Made by a program: the position numbers and the translations under genes
Assembly (NCBI RefSeq): GCF_013030265.1
Contig: NZ_WPZQ01000002.1
Span: 372,001-436,000, forward strand
Length of the DNA stretch: 64,000 nucleotides
Direction: 5' to 3'
Source: Ruegeria arenilitoris
GTDB lineage: Bacteria; Pseudomonadota; Alphaproteobacteria; Rhodobacterales; Rhodobacteraceae
The notes under the pieces: generated by a model
The model's database searches: none
The model's input: only the letters and a program-made list of their open reading frames with translations
Told to the model about the DNA's origin: nothing
Part shown: positions 9,801 to 17,352 of the stretch, piece by piece
How the letters are laid out: the number at the start of each line of letters is the position of its first letter
How positions within the stretch are numbered: the stretch's first letter is position 1

Positions 9801-9835
9801 TTTCGCCGCGTCATCATATGAATGGCGCGGCGAAA
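9801..9835. repeat. perfect 10-bp inverted repeat downstream of proS
   Basis: Arms TTTCGCCGCG (9801-9810) and CGCGGCGAAA (9826-9835) flank a 15-base loop, 40 bases after the proS stop. The structure could stop or protect the proS transcript, but neither strand has a U-run after the stem (T6 lies before the left arm on the plus strand), so it is not a canonical intrinsic terminator. Confidence 0.45.
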
Positions 9836-9885
9836 CGTGAAAGCCAAGCTGCTATGCTAGGCGCAGGCTGGCGTTGCAGCCGACG

Positions 9886-10245
9886 CTAGGCCGAACCCGC
9901 AACTGGCCGGGTCAACAGCAGATCGCCATCGGCCTGACCTCCTCTGGCGACGACAATGGGGCGTCCCATTCGTTCAACCAGATCGTCGAGCTCAAATCCA
10001 AGAAACCTGATGCCACAGACCCGCTCACCCGTGGTGCGGTCCGTTATGCAAAGCCGACCATTCTGAAAAGCCAGACGATAGCCCTTCTCCTTCAGGATGT
10101 CGGCCAGACCCTCCCAACTTGCGGCGTTGCTGAATAACGGTCGCATCGCTGCACGCAGCAAAGCCGCCGTTTCACAATCCAAATCCTGAGATGCATTTGT
10201 GGTCCTGATCGGACCAACCCCTTCCAATTCCCTTACAATACCCAT
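9886..10245 (-). CDS. hypothetical protein, 119 residues
   Basis: From the ATG at 10245 the product starts MGIVRELEGVG and is a compact, mixed alpha/beta sequence with a central W-x-x-L-x-x-x-L-x-x-x-G-Y-x-L-x-x-x-x-G-R motif followed by a strand-turn segment (LCITDRTTGERVCGI). That pattern recalls the C-terminal part of some mobilisation relaxase-type proteins, but I cannot support a function. Longer starts at 10281 or 10314 are possible; no site has a convincing ribosome-binding sequence. It is an isolated gene facing proS, with an AT-rich region upstream. Confidence 0.6.
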   Translation of the reverse strand: MGIVRELEGVGPIRTTNASQDLDCETAALLRAAMRPLFSNAASWEGLADILKEKGYRLAFQNGRLCITDRTTGERVCGIRFLGFELDDLVERMGRPIVVARGGQADGDLLLTRPVAGSA

Positions 10246-10641
10246 GAGCGACCCCCGCTCTTTAAAAATGTGTTCCCCCATAGCTAGGGTGACAAAGTTT
10301 CGTAAAATAAGCAAAGCACGAAATAAAATTGCTTAATAAATGTTGTAAATTGAGTTCAGTTTTTCACCAAAAGCTCACATTGACTTCATACCTGAAACAA
10401 TGCCGCCTTGTCTGTGATTGACTTCACAACTTCTGGTGTAGCTCCAATCATCGGCACTCCCTTGAACCGAAACCCGATCCGAGACCTACACTCATTGATT
10501 CGGATGGTGAGGGCAGATTTGCGCAAGGGCTTGCCGTTTTGACAGCTTGTTCGGTTTGCATCAGAAGGAGAGTTCGCAGAACCGGGTTGACCATTGGGTG
10601 AAATGCCGAAAATGTCCCCGCAAAACATTGCCGGAGCAGGA
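10246..10641. other. AT-rich intergenic region with a 10-bp direct repeat
   Basis: About 395 bases separate the minus-strand hypothetical gene from the lolC/E start. The left half is clearly more AT-rich than the surroundings. A direct repeat ATTGACTTCA occurs at 10379-10388 and 10417-10426, 38 bases apart; each copy contains a TTGACT that could be a -35 element reading towards lolC/E, but no matching -10 is obvious. I see no convincing gene here. Confidence 0.5.
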
Positions 10642-11928
10642 ATGGCCAAGACACCCCCGCCCTTTGCCCCTTTCGAATGGAAGATTGCATGGCGCTATCT
10701 GCGCGCTCGGCGCGCCGAAGGCGGCGTCAGCGTAATGACATGGATTTCGCTGATCGGAATTACGCTGGCCGTTTTCGCATTGATCGCCACTTTGGCTGTG
10801 CGTTCAGGTTTCCGGTCCGAATTTGTGGGCACCATCCTGGGGGCCAACGCTCATGTCACGGTCTATTCAGCGGGCGAGGTCGATGCACAGGGTCGTATAG
10901 ATCGAAAGATTGCTGACTTTGATGCCATGGCGGACCGTATTGCACAGGTTCCCGGTGTGCAGCGCGCTGCTCCGTTGGTGAAAGGGCAGGTTCTGCTTAC
11001 CAATCGCGACCGCAGCACGGGCGTTGAAGTCTACGGTATCCGCCCCGGCGATCTGTACAGTCTGCCCGGTATCGCAGAAAGCAAACAGGCCTATGGCGAT
11101 CTGTCCCGGTTTGACGAAGGGATCGCAATCGGCTCGGGCGTGGCCCGAGCCATCGGAGCAACGGTAGGTGATACGGTCAAAGTGACTTCACCAAATGGAG
11201 TTAAGACCGCATTCGGCACCTCACCACGGGTCAATGCCTACGAAGTCGTCTATGTGTTCTCTGCCGGGCGTTATGACATCGACCGCACCCGCGTTTACAT
11301 GCCCTTCACCGAAGCACAGAGCTTCTTCAACCGTGAGGGCGTCGCGGATGAAATCGAAATCATGGTCGACAATCCCGAAAACCTCGATCCTCTGCTGTTT
11401 CCCATTCTCGAGGCTGCCGGAGAGCGGACCCAGGTCTGGACGTGGAAAGATTCCTCGGGTGGATTTCTTCGGGCGCTTGAGGTCGAAGACAATGTGATGT
11501 TCATCATCCTGTCGATCCTAGTTCTGATCGCAGCAATGAACATCGTGTCCGGCCTGATCATGCTGGTCAAAAACAAAGGGCGTGACATCGGTATCCTGCG
11601 CACAATTGGCCTGAGCGAAGGTTCGGTGCTGCGGGTCTTTTTCATCTGCGGCGCGTTCACCGGCATTATCGGTACGGCGATGGGTGTGATTTTGGGATGC
11701 CTGTTCGCGCTCTATATCGATCCGATCTTTTCCTTTGTGAACTTTGTCATGGGTGGTGGTGTCTGGGATCCCGCTATTCGAGGGATCTATGCGCTGCCGG
11801 CAGAGCTGCATCTGTCAGATGTGCTCAAAGCCGTCGGACTGTCGCTGGGTCTATCCTTCTTTGTCACTTACTTTCCAGCCCGCCGTGCGGCACGGCTGAA
11901 CCCGGTTGAGGCGCTGCGCTATGAATGA
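10642..11928 (+). CDS. lolC: lipoprotein-releasing ABC transporter permease, LolC/LolE type
   Basis: The protein (428 residues from the ATG at 10642, which has AGCAGGA directly upstream) has the MacB/FtsX layout: one N-terminal membrane helix after [14 protein letters not shown], a large periplasmic domain (about 55-270), and three C-terminal helices starting [19 protein letters not shown]. It ends [17 protein letters not shown], the usual LolC/E tail. With LolD it extracts outer-membrane lipoproteins from the inner membrane for LolA. Only one LolC/E-type gene sits beside lolD, so a homodimeric (LolF-like) arrangement is possible. Starts at 10594 or 10615 would add residues without a better ribosome site. 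Confidence 0.92.
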   Translation: MAKTPPPFAPFEWKIAWRYLRARRAEGGVSVMTWISLIGITLAVFALIATLAVRSGFRSEFVGTILGANAHVTVYSAGEVDAQGRIDRKIADFDAMADRIAQVPGVQRAAPLVKGQVLLTNRDRSTGVEVYGIRPGDLYSLPGIAESKQAYGDLSRFDEGIAIGSGVARAIGATVGDTVKVTSPNGVKTAFGTSPRVNAYEVVYVFSAGRYDIDRTRVYMPFTEAQSFFNREGVADEIEIMVDNPENLDPLLFPILEAAGERTQVWTWKDSSGGFLRALEVEDNVMFIILSILVLIAAMNIVSGLIMLVKNKGRDIGILRTIGLSEGSVLRVFFICGAFTGIIGTAMGVILGCLFALYIDPIFSFVNFVMGGGVWDPAIRGIYALPAELHLSDVLKAVGLSLGLSFFVTYFPARRAARLNPVEALRYE

Positions 11929-12607
11929 TGTGACATTGCGGTTGGATGGCCTGACCAAGACCTATCTGAAAGGCACGCCGGGAGAGGTACAGGTGCTGCG
12001 CGGTGTCGATCTGGAACTGCGGGCGGGTGAGGCCGTTGCCTTGGTCGCCCCATCGGGTGCAGGTAAATCGACCTTGCTGCACATCGCGGGATTGCTGGAT
12101 GCGCCGGACGATGGCACGGTTGAAATTGCGGGTCAGAACGTGGCGGGCAGGGGCGACCGGACACGCACTGCACTGCGTCGACAGGACGTGGGCTTTGTCT
12201 ATCAATTCCACCATCTGCTGCCAGAGTTCACGGCGCTCGAAAACATCACGCTGCCGCAACTGGCTAATGGCGTGTCTGAGAAAGCCGCGCGCGACAGGGC
12301 CATGTCCCTGCTGGATCGCGTGGGCGTCGCACCCCGCGCAGATCACCGGCCCGCGGCCTTGTCCGGGGGCGAACAGCAGCGCGTAGCGTTCTGCCGCGCA
12401 CTGGCGAATGATCCACGTGTGTTGCTTGCTGATGAACCCACCGGAAATCTGGACCCGGACACTTCGGATCAGGTCTTTGCAGCGCTCATGTCTTTGGTGC
12501 GTGAGGCTGGATTGTCGGCATTGATCGCCACGCACAACCTTGATCTGGCTGCGCGCATGGATCGGATGGTGCGGCTTGACGGGGGCGTTCTCAAGCCAGT
12601 TGAGTGA
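11921..12607 (+). CDS. lolD: lipoprotein-releasing ABC transporter ATP-binding protein LolD
   Basis: The 228-residue ATPase shows Walker [10 protein letters not shown] (43-51, with A in place of the usual leading G), the Q-loop [12 protein letters not shown], the signature [10 protein letters not shown], Walker [13 protein letters not shown] and the switch histidine in IATHN. It powers release of lipoproteins with the LolC/E-type permease. The ATG at 11921 lies inside the end of the permease gene (8-base overlap), so translation is coupled. Its end overlaps the convergent DMT transporter gene by 17 bases. Confidence 0.93.
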   Translation: MNDVTLRLDGLTKTYLKGTPGEVQVLRGVDLELRAGEAVALVAPSGAGKSTLLHIAGLLDAPDDGTVEIAGQNVAGRGDRTRTALRRQDVGFVYQFHHLLPEFTALENITLPQLANGVSEKAARDRAMSLLDRVGVAPRADHRPAALSGGEQQRVAFCRALANDPRVLLADEPTGNLDPDTSDQVFAALMSLVREAGLSALIATHNLDLAARMDRMVRLDGGVLKPVE

Positions 12608-13049
12608 TGGCCACGCCAATTGCCATGACCGCGATGCCGCCTGCGCGCATCAGGGTCAGCGGCGTGACCTGAGCCCCGAACAGGCCGAAATGATCGATCG
12701 CGGCGGTACTGATCAGTTGCCCAAGCAGAACAAAAAACACCGCGTTTCCGACCCCGAAATGCGGGGCCACATGGGTGATCGTCAGAACGTAAAAAGCGAT
12801 GAGCACGCCGCCAAGAAACAGGTGCTTTGGGGCCTGCGCGACTTTCGAGATCGCCTCGACCCCCGGAAAAAGCAGCATCACCAGAGCTGACGCACCAAAT
12901 GCGACTGCAAAGAGGATCACCGCAGCTGTTGTTGGGGATCCGATCAGTTTTCCCAGGGCTGCGTTCAACGCCGCAAGGATCGGCACGCCAATCCCGGCGG
13001 CCAGCATGATGGCTGCATATTGTGTCATTGCTCGGAACCTCTGTGCCAA
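12591..13049 (-). CDS. DMT family transporter (YdcZ/DUF606 type)
   Basis: The 152-residue membrane protein has five predicted helices, beginning [31 protein letters not shown] after a short leader, and carries the N-terminal G-x-x-x-P-x-x-x-x-x-N pattern of the YdcZ (DUF606) half-size drug/metabolite transporters. Such five-helix units work as dimers; cargo unknown. An ATG about 30 bases inside (MTQYAA, near 13028) could be the true start. It overlaps the lolD 3' end on the opposite strand. Confidence 0.75.
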   Translation of the reverse strand: MAQRFRAMTQYAAIMLAAGIGVPILAALNAALGKLIGSPTTAAVILFAVAFGASALVMLLFPGVEAISKVAQAPKHLFLGGVLIAFYVLTITHVAPHFGVGNAVFFVLLGQLISTAAIDHFGLFGAQVTPLTLMRAGGIAVMAIGVAITQLA

Positions 13050-13125
13050 TCTCGTTGATCTGGATCATTGCGGCTGAACCCTTGTCGGGCAACCCTGCAA
13101 ATGCGTGATTGAATGGAGGAATGCG

Positions 13126-13530
13126 ATGATCCGATCGATACTTACCGCTCTCACCACTGCGTTGATCCTGCCGTCCTACGCGGCCTTAGCGCAGGATGCG
13201 GATGCCGGAGCTGAACTATACCAGCATTACTGCGCCACCTGCCACGGTATCGATGCGACCGGGCATGGTCCGATGGCGGGTGTTCTGATTATTCAACCAA
13301 CCAATCTGACGGAGCTGGTTGACCAAAGCGGTGCTTTCCCGACCATCCGCGTTGTCGAACGTATTGATGGCCGGGATCCGTTGGTTAGCCATGGCAGCCC
13401 AATGCCTGTCTATGGACCCTTCTTTGAAGGCAATGACACAGCGATCAAAGCGCCGACAGGTCAACCTGTGCTGACCAGCAAGCCCATCGCTGATCTGGTG
13501 GCCTATCTGAAAACTCTCCAGGCAGGCTAA
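13126..13530 (+). CDS. class I c-type cytochrome, periplasmic
   Basis: The 134-residue product has a signal peptide (MIRSILTALTTALILPSYAALA), a single haem-binding CATCH motif at residues 36-40, and a likely distal methionine in GSPMPVYG. It should be exported, receive covalent haem c and carry electrons in the periplasm; the partner oxidase or dehydrogenase is not in this window. GGAGG at 13112-13116 supports the ATG at 13126 rather than the upstream in-frame start at 13105. It runs convergently into the lipoprotein gene with a gap of 3 bases. Confidence 0.88.
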   Translation: MIRSILTALTTALILPSYAALAQDADAGAELYQHYCATCHGIDATGHGPMAGVLIIQPTNLTELVDQSGAFPTIRVVERIDGRDPLVSHGSPMPVYGPFFEGNDTAIKAPTGQPVLTSKPIADLVAYLKTLQAG

Positions 13531-13533
13531 AAC

Positions 13534-14220
13534 CTATCTGCAAATGCCTTCGATCTTGGCGCCGCTCCATGGGATCACCACATCGCGCTCGCGTTTGGCT
13601 CCGGGCAATGTTGAGAGATCAAAGTGTTTGTCGAGCATTTCATGCAGGCGTTTCGTTCTGGGGGCGTCGGGATCTAATGCGCGGCAGCAGACATACTCCT
13701 CGACGATGGCGCCCTGTTGTTCGTACCCGTAGGCCAGAAAATCAGGCGAGGTGTCGAGGTCAAACAGATAGGGGTCTTTACGCCCGCCATGTTCGGCCGC
13801 CGCGCGCAACGGATGATACCCGGTGGTCTTGCGGTTCTGCCATTGCCAGACATGGGTCAGTTCGTGCGCCAGTAACATGGCCGCGACCAGATTCATGCGT
13901 TCGGGATACTTGGACATGTAGTCGTCCAGATACCAGTCCTTGGTAAAATAGACATGGTTGAACAACGCAACGGCCGCCGGTTTGCCGCTGACAATGCCCT
14001 CTTTGACAGGTGGCAGTATACGCTCGCGGCAGGCCAGACGCGGTCGCGCCTTGCGCTCATAGGTAATCTCGGTGACAGGGGCACCTTCGACAAGGCGGAC
14101 CCGGTTCAGATTCAGGGTGTCGCCGTGAATATTCTGTGCAAAATCCCGTTCCTGCTGCGTCAGTGGACGGCCACAGGACGCGAACATAACGATGGTAAAA
14201 AACAGCAAGAAACGACGCAT
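13534..14220 (-). CDS. lipoprotein with zincin-type HELTH motif, function unknown
   Basis: The 228-residue protein starts with a lipoprotein signal peptide ending FAS-C16. A central AHELTHVWQWQ segment (H119, E120, H123) matches the HExxH zinc site of metallopeptidases of the zincin fold and lies in a helix, as expected. The C-terminal part contains EEYVC, a possible downstream acidic ligand, about 55 residues later. A periplasmic metal-dependent hydrolase is inferred; HExxH also occurs in non-enzymes, and no named family is recognised with confidence. Confidence 0.75.
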   Translation of the reverse strand: MRRFLLFFTIVMFASCGRPLTQQERDFAQNIHGDTLNLNRVRLVEGAPVTEITYERKARPRLACRERILPPVKEGIVSGKPAAVALFNHVYFTKDWYLDDYMSKYPERMNLVAAMLLAHELTHVWQWQNRKTTGYHPLRAAAEHGGRKDPYLFDLDTSPDFLAYGYEQQGAIVEEYVCCRALDPDAPRTKRLHEMLDKHFDLSTLPGAKRERDVVIPWSGAKIEGICR

Positions 14221-14262
14221 AATTAAAAGCCTAATGTGCCTTGCCGTCGCTGCAAGTGCTTT

Positions 14263-14925
14263 TCACAGGCTCATCGCCAGAACCCGGCTGATTTCCGTCA
14301 GCGACCGGTTTGACTGATCCATCCAGATGTTGAAGGCTTGCTGCACCGCTGCCATGGCTTTCTTTGAAGTCGGCACCTTGTCGATGACACCTTCTGCAAT
14401 TAGGCGCGCGGTCACGTCCTGCGACAGGATAAAGCTGTCCCGCCCAGCAAATCGCATGGCGTATTGGGCCGAGGCACCCCCTAATCGGGAACCACGTTTG
14501 GCCAGCATCGCCAACAACCCGACATAGTCGGTTGATGGCCAGCCTCCCAACACTTGTCCGGCACCGCCTTCTTCGCGCAATTCCAGCAGGAAAACCGCAT
14601 TGTCCCGAACTGTGGCGATCTTGGTGCCGTTTCGCACGATGCGGGTGTCCTGCAGCAAGGAATCGAATTTCTCATCATCCATGAACGCACATCGCCCGAC
14701 ATCGAATCCATCGAAAGCGGTCTCAAACCCATCCCACTTGGCTTCGATGACTTTCCAGTTGAAACCGGCCTGAAACACACATTTCGTAATGATCGAAAGC
14801 CAGCGATCCTCGGGCATGCCTGCAAGCTCTGCCGGGTTTTTGGGTTTGCCCAGCTTTTCCTCCAATGCATCTGGCCCGCCATGCCGCTTTGCTGCGATGT
14901 CAAAGATTTCGTCGAAGTTGCGCAT
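14263..14925 (-). CDS. tag: DNA-3-methyladenine glycosylase I (Tag-like)
   Basis: The 220-residue protein has the helical HhH-GPD-type architecture of Tag enzymes: an N-terminal ..FDEIFDIAAKRHGG, a SIITKCVFQAGFNWKVIEAKWDGFETAF segment that matches the Tag hallmark (..F.aGlsW..il.kR..f..aF), a FMDDEKFDSLLQDTRIVRNGTKI region and a C-terminal helix. It would excise 3-methyladenine from alkylated DNA. The canonical zinc-binding Cys/His set of E. coli Tag (CxW...H...C) is not evident, as in many alphaproteobacterial members, so substrate range is less certain. Confidence 0.78.
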   Translation of the reverse strand: MRNFDEIFDIAAKRHGGPDALEEKLGKPKNPAELAGMPEDRWLSIITKCVFQAGFNWKVIEAKWDGFETAFDGFDVGRCAFMDDEKFDSLLQDTRIVRNGTKIATVRDNAVFLLELREEGGAGQVLGGWPSTDYVGLLAMLAKRGSRLGGASAQYAMRFAGRDSFILSQDVTARLIAEGVIDKVPTSKKAMAAVQQAFNIWMDQSNRSLTEISRVLAMSL

Positions 14926-15339
14926 GGGTCAGGTCCTCCGCCATAGATGCTGCCAATTTGAGCCGCAGTTACAAGAGGCTAAATTATGGTCACTGCTAAC
15001 TGCACTGACTTGCTGCGGCACCCTTCATCCTGATTTTTCGAGAAAAAATAAAAGAAAAGCTCGACAAACGAGGGGATTCGGGTTTGTGATTGACTCGTCA
15101 ATCAATGTCTTGAGCCGAAAATCACCCGATATTCGCGCGCTTGGACAATTGAGTTGCAGTGCTGGTGGGGCATAACGGTACGAAAGGGCGATGATAATTC
15201 CGCCCTGTAGCAAACTGTTCACTTTCCTTTTCCGGCCAAATTTGTGCATGTTGCGGCATGGTATTGTCGACAGACAAGTCAGCCGGCGGGCAAACACTCG
15301 CCGGGGTGGGCAAAAACAAAGAAGACAGGGAGTAATTCC
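14926..15339. other. regulatory region upstream of the quaternary-amine importer
   Basis: These 414 bases between tag (minus strand) and the importer operon (plus strand) contain no credible gene. An A-rich patch (about 15040-15060) precedes the perfect palindrome at 15087-15104 described separately. The 3' end has CAGGGAG at about 15327-15333, the ribosome site of the binding-protein gene. Confidence 0.6.
15087..15104. promoter_or_regulatory. perfect 8+2+8 palindrome, candidate BetI-type operator
   Basis: TGATTGAC and GTCAATCA flank a TC centre, giving a perfect inverted repeat 235 bases before the binding-protein start. Choline-responsive BetI repressors of the TetR family in proteobacteria bind AT-rich palindromes built on TTGA...TCAA, and the neighbouring operon imports quaternary amines. 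That makes BetI the leading candidate, but no betI gene is in the window, so the assignment is inference. Confidence 0.5.
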
Positions 15340-16290
15340 ATGAAAAAACTGAGTGTAAGCCTTTTGGCCCTTGCAGTTGCGGGTACGGCGCAAGCGGCGG
15401 ATATGGGTGCAGTGGACGAGCCGATCAAACTGGCCATCAACGAATGGACAGGTCAGCACGTCACCACACATGTAGCAGGCGAAATGCTGAAGGCTGCTGG
15501 CTACAATGTTGAGTTTGTCACCGCAGGAATGATGAACCAGTTCCAGGCACTGGCGGATGGTGACATCGACGCGACGCTGGAAATCTGGTCCTCCAACGTT
15601 TCCGATGAATACGCCAAGAAGATCGATGAAGGCACCGTTGTTGAAATCGGTGATCTGGGTCTGGATGCGAAAGAGGGCATTGCCTATCCGGCGCATGTGG
15701 CTGAACTGTGCCCCGGACTGCCGGCATGGGAGGCACTGAACGAGTGTGCGCAGCTGTTTGCAACAGCTGAAACCCTGCCGTCGGGACGTCTGGTCGATTA
15801 TCCGGCTGACTGGGGTACTCCGGGCGCGGACCGCATGGTTGGTCTTGAGCTTCCGTTCAAGGCGGTTCCTGCAGGTTCCGAAGGTGCACTGATCGCTGAA
15901 CTGCGCGCATCGACCGAGCGTAAGTCGCCTTTGCTGATCACCTTCTGGCAGCCGCACTGGGCGATGTCGGCCTATGATGTTCAGTTTGTCGATCTGCCTG
16001 CAGGTGAAGAAGCATGCTTCAACGATCCGGCATGGGGTCCGAACCCGAACGCTGTGAACGATTGTGACTTCTCGCCTTCGCGCATCTTCAAGGCCAGCTG
16101 GAGCGGCATGGAAGACAAGTGGCCGGCAGCTTATGAGATCTTGTCCAACTATCAACTGGCGGTCGAAGACCAACAGCCGATGATGGGCGCGATCGATGTT
16201 GACGGCGGTCAGGTCGAAGAAGTTGTCGCCGCATGGATGGCCGAGAACGAAGACAAATGGCGTCCCGTTGTCGACGCGGCGACCAAGTGA
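15340..16290 (+). CDS. quaternary-amine (glycine betaine/choline-type) ABC transporter substrate-binding protein
   Basis: The 316-residue product has a signal peptide (MKKLSVSLLALAVAGTAQA, residues 1-19) and an OpuAC-type fold: IKLAINEWTGQHVTTHVAGEML, then GDIDATLEIWSSN, LITFWQPHWAMSAYDVQFVDLP and a long C-terminal helical lobe. Aromatic residues in such proteins form a cage around a trimethylammonium group. It delivers betaine, choline or a related solute to the membrane permease. CAGGGAG precedes the ATG at 15340. It heads a three-gene operon with the ATPase and the fused permease. Confidence 0.9.
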   Translation: MKKLSVSLLALAVAGTAQAADMGAVDEPIKLAINEWTGQHVTTHVAGEMLKAAGYNVEFVTAGMMNQFQALADGDIDATLEIWSSNVSDEYAKKIDEGTVVEIGDLGLDAKEGIAYPAHVAELCPGLPAWEALNECAQLFATAETLPSGRLVDYPADWGTPGADRMVGLELPFKAVPAGSEGALIAELRASTERKSPLLITFWQPHWAMSAYDVQFVDLPAGEEACFNDPAWGPNPNAVNDCDFSPSRIFKASWSGMEDKWPAAYEILSNYQLAVEDQQPMMGAIDVDGGQVEEVVAAWMAENEDKWRPVVDAATK

Positions 16291-16299
16291 GCCACATAA

Positions 16300-17352
16300 G
16301 TGACTGACACGACTACGCCAGCCATTGCCTGCCAGAATCTCTGGCAGGTCTTTGGCCCGGGCGCCGACAAAGCCCTGACCGACGCGCTGTCTCGGTCAGG
16401 GAACGACGCAGACAAAGCCGCAGCCGAGCTGCGCGAACAGGGGTTCATCCCGGCCGTTCAGGATGCCAATTTCGAAGTTCGCGATGGCGAGCTATTTGTG
16501 ATTATGGGCCTCAGTGGCTCGGGCAAGTCCACGTTGATCCGCTGCATTTCGCAATTGCTGCCCGGTACGGGCGGTGAAATTCGGATCGAAGGCGAAAACG
16601 TCGTCGGAGCATCCAAGAAAAAGCTGACGGAACTTCGCCGCAAAAAACTGGGCATGGTGTTTCAGCATTTTGGTCTGTTTCCACATATGACCGTTGCCGA
16701 GAACGTGGCCTATCCGCTCAAGGTTCAGGGGGTCGGCCGAAAAGAGCGCCGTGCCCGTGCGCAGGAAGTGATCTCGCTTGTAGGGCTTGAGGGGCGCGAA
16801 GACAGTTTCCCGCGTCAGCTTTCCGGCGGTCAGCGCCAGCGTGTGGGAATCGCGCGCTCACTGGCCGTAAATCCCGATATCTGGTTTCTGGACGAGCCGT
16901 TTTCAGCGCTTGACCCACTGATCCGCCGCCAGTTGCAGGATGAATTTCTGCGCATTCAGGCGACACTGAAGAAATCCATCGTCTTTATCACCCATGATAT
17001 CGCCGAAGCGCTGAAGCTTGCGGATCGCATTGCCATCATGCGCGATGGAAAGATTGTACAGATTGGTACGCCATCTGACATCGTTCTTCGACCCGTGGAC
17101 GATTATGTGCGTGAATTCTCGAAAGATGTGGCCAAGGGTCAGCACGCCAAAGTTGCTTCGGTCATGCGCGAAGGCGATGCAGAGCGTGGCCCTGATGATC
17201 CCGGTCTCACCACCGCGATGACACTGGATGCAGCCCTTGCACATTGCATGCAACTGTATGAACCGGTCCCGGTACGTGATGAAAAGGGTGAGATCGTTGG
17301 CACGGTGCATCCATCGGATCTGGCTGCAGCCCTACAGGTAGAAGAGACATGA
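16300..17352 (+). CDS. quaternary-amine ABC transporter ATP-binding protein (ProV/OpuAA-like)
   Basis: The 350-residue ATPase starts at a GTG nine bases after the binding-protein stop. It has the family-specific insertion (about 22-52) between the first strand and Walker A, Walker A GLSGSGKST (70-78), Q-loop MVFQHFGLFPHMTV, signature LSGGQRQRVGIA, Walker B WFLDEPFSALDP and H-loop FITHD. The C-terminal 80 residues hold a single degenerate CBS-like half that ends VGTVHPSDLAAAL; in related importers CBS domains sense ionic strength. It would energise uptake of betaine-type solutes. Confidence 0.92.
   Translation: MTDTTTPAIACQNLWQVFGPGADKALTDALSRSGNDADKAAAELREQGFIPAVQDANFEVRDGELFVIMGLSGSGKSTLIRCISQLLPGTGGEIRIEGENVVGASKKKLTELRRKKLGMVFQHFGLFPHMTVAENVAYPLKVQGVGRKERRARAQEVISLVGLEGREDSFPRQLSGGQRQRVGIARSLAVNPDIWFLDEPFSALDPLIRRQLQDEFLRIQATLKKSIVFITHDIAEALKLADRIAIMRDGKIVQIGTPSDIVLRPVDDYVREFSKDVAKGQHAKVASVMREGDAERGPDDPGLTTAMTLDAALAHCMQLYEPVPVRDEKGEIVGTVHPSDLAAALQVEET

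Noticed and set aside
9801..9835. terminator of proS
   Set aside because: Stem is good but there is no U-run after it on either strand; listed as an inverted repeat only.
10386..10649. 87-codon minus-strand frame upstream of lolC/E
   Set aside because: No ribosome site, no family, and it covers the probable lolC/E promoter.
15025..16173. 382-codon open frame antisense to the binding-protein gene
   Set aside because: Shadow frame; the plus strand codes for a signal peptide and OpuAC domain.
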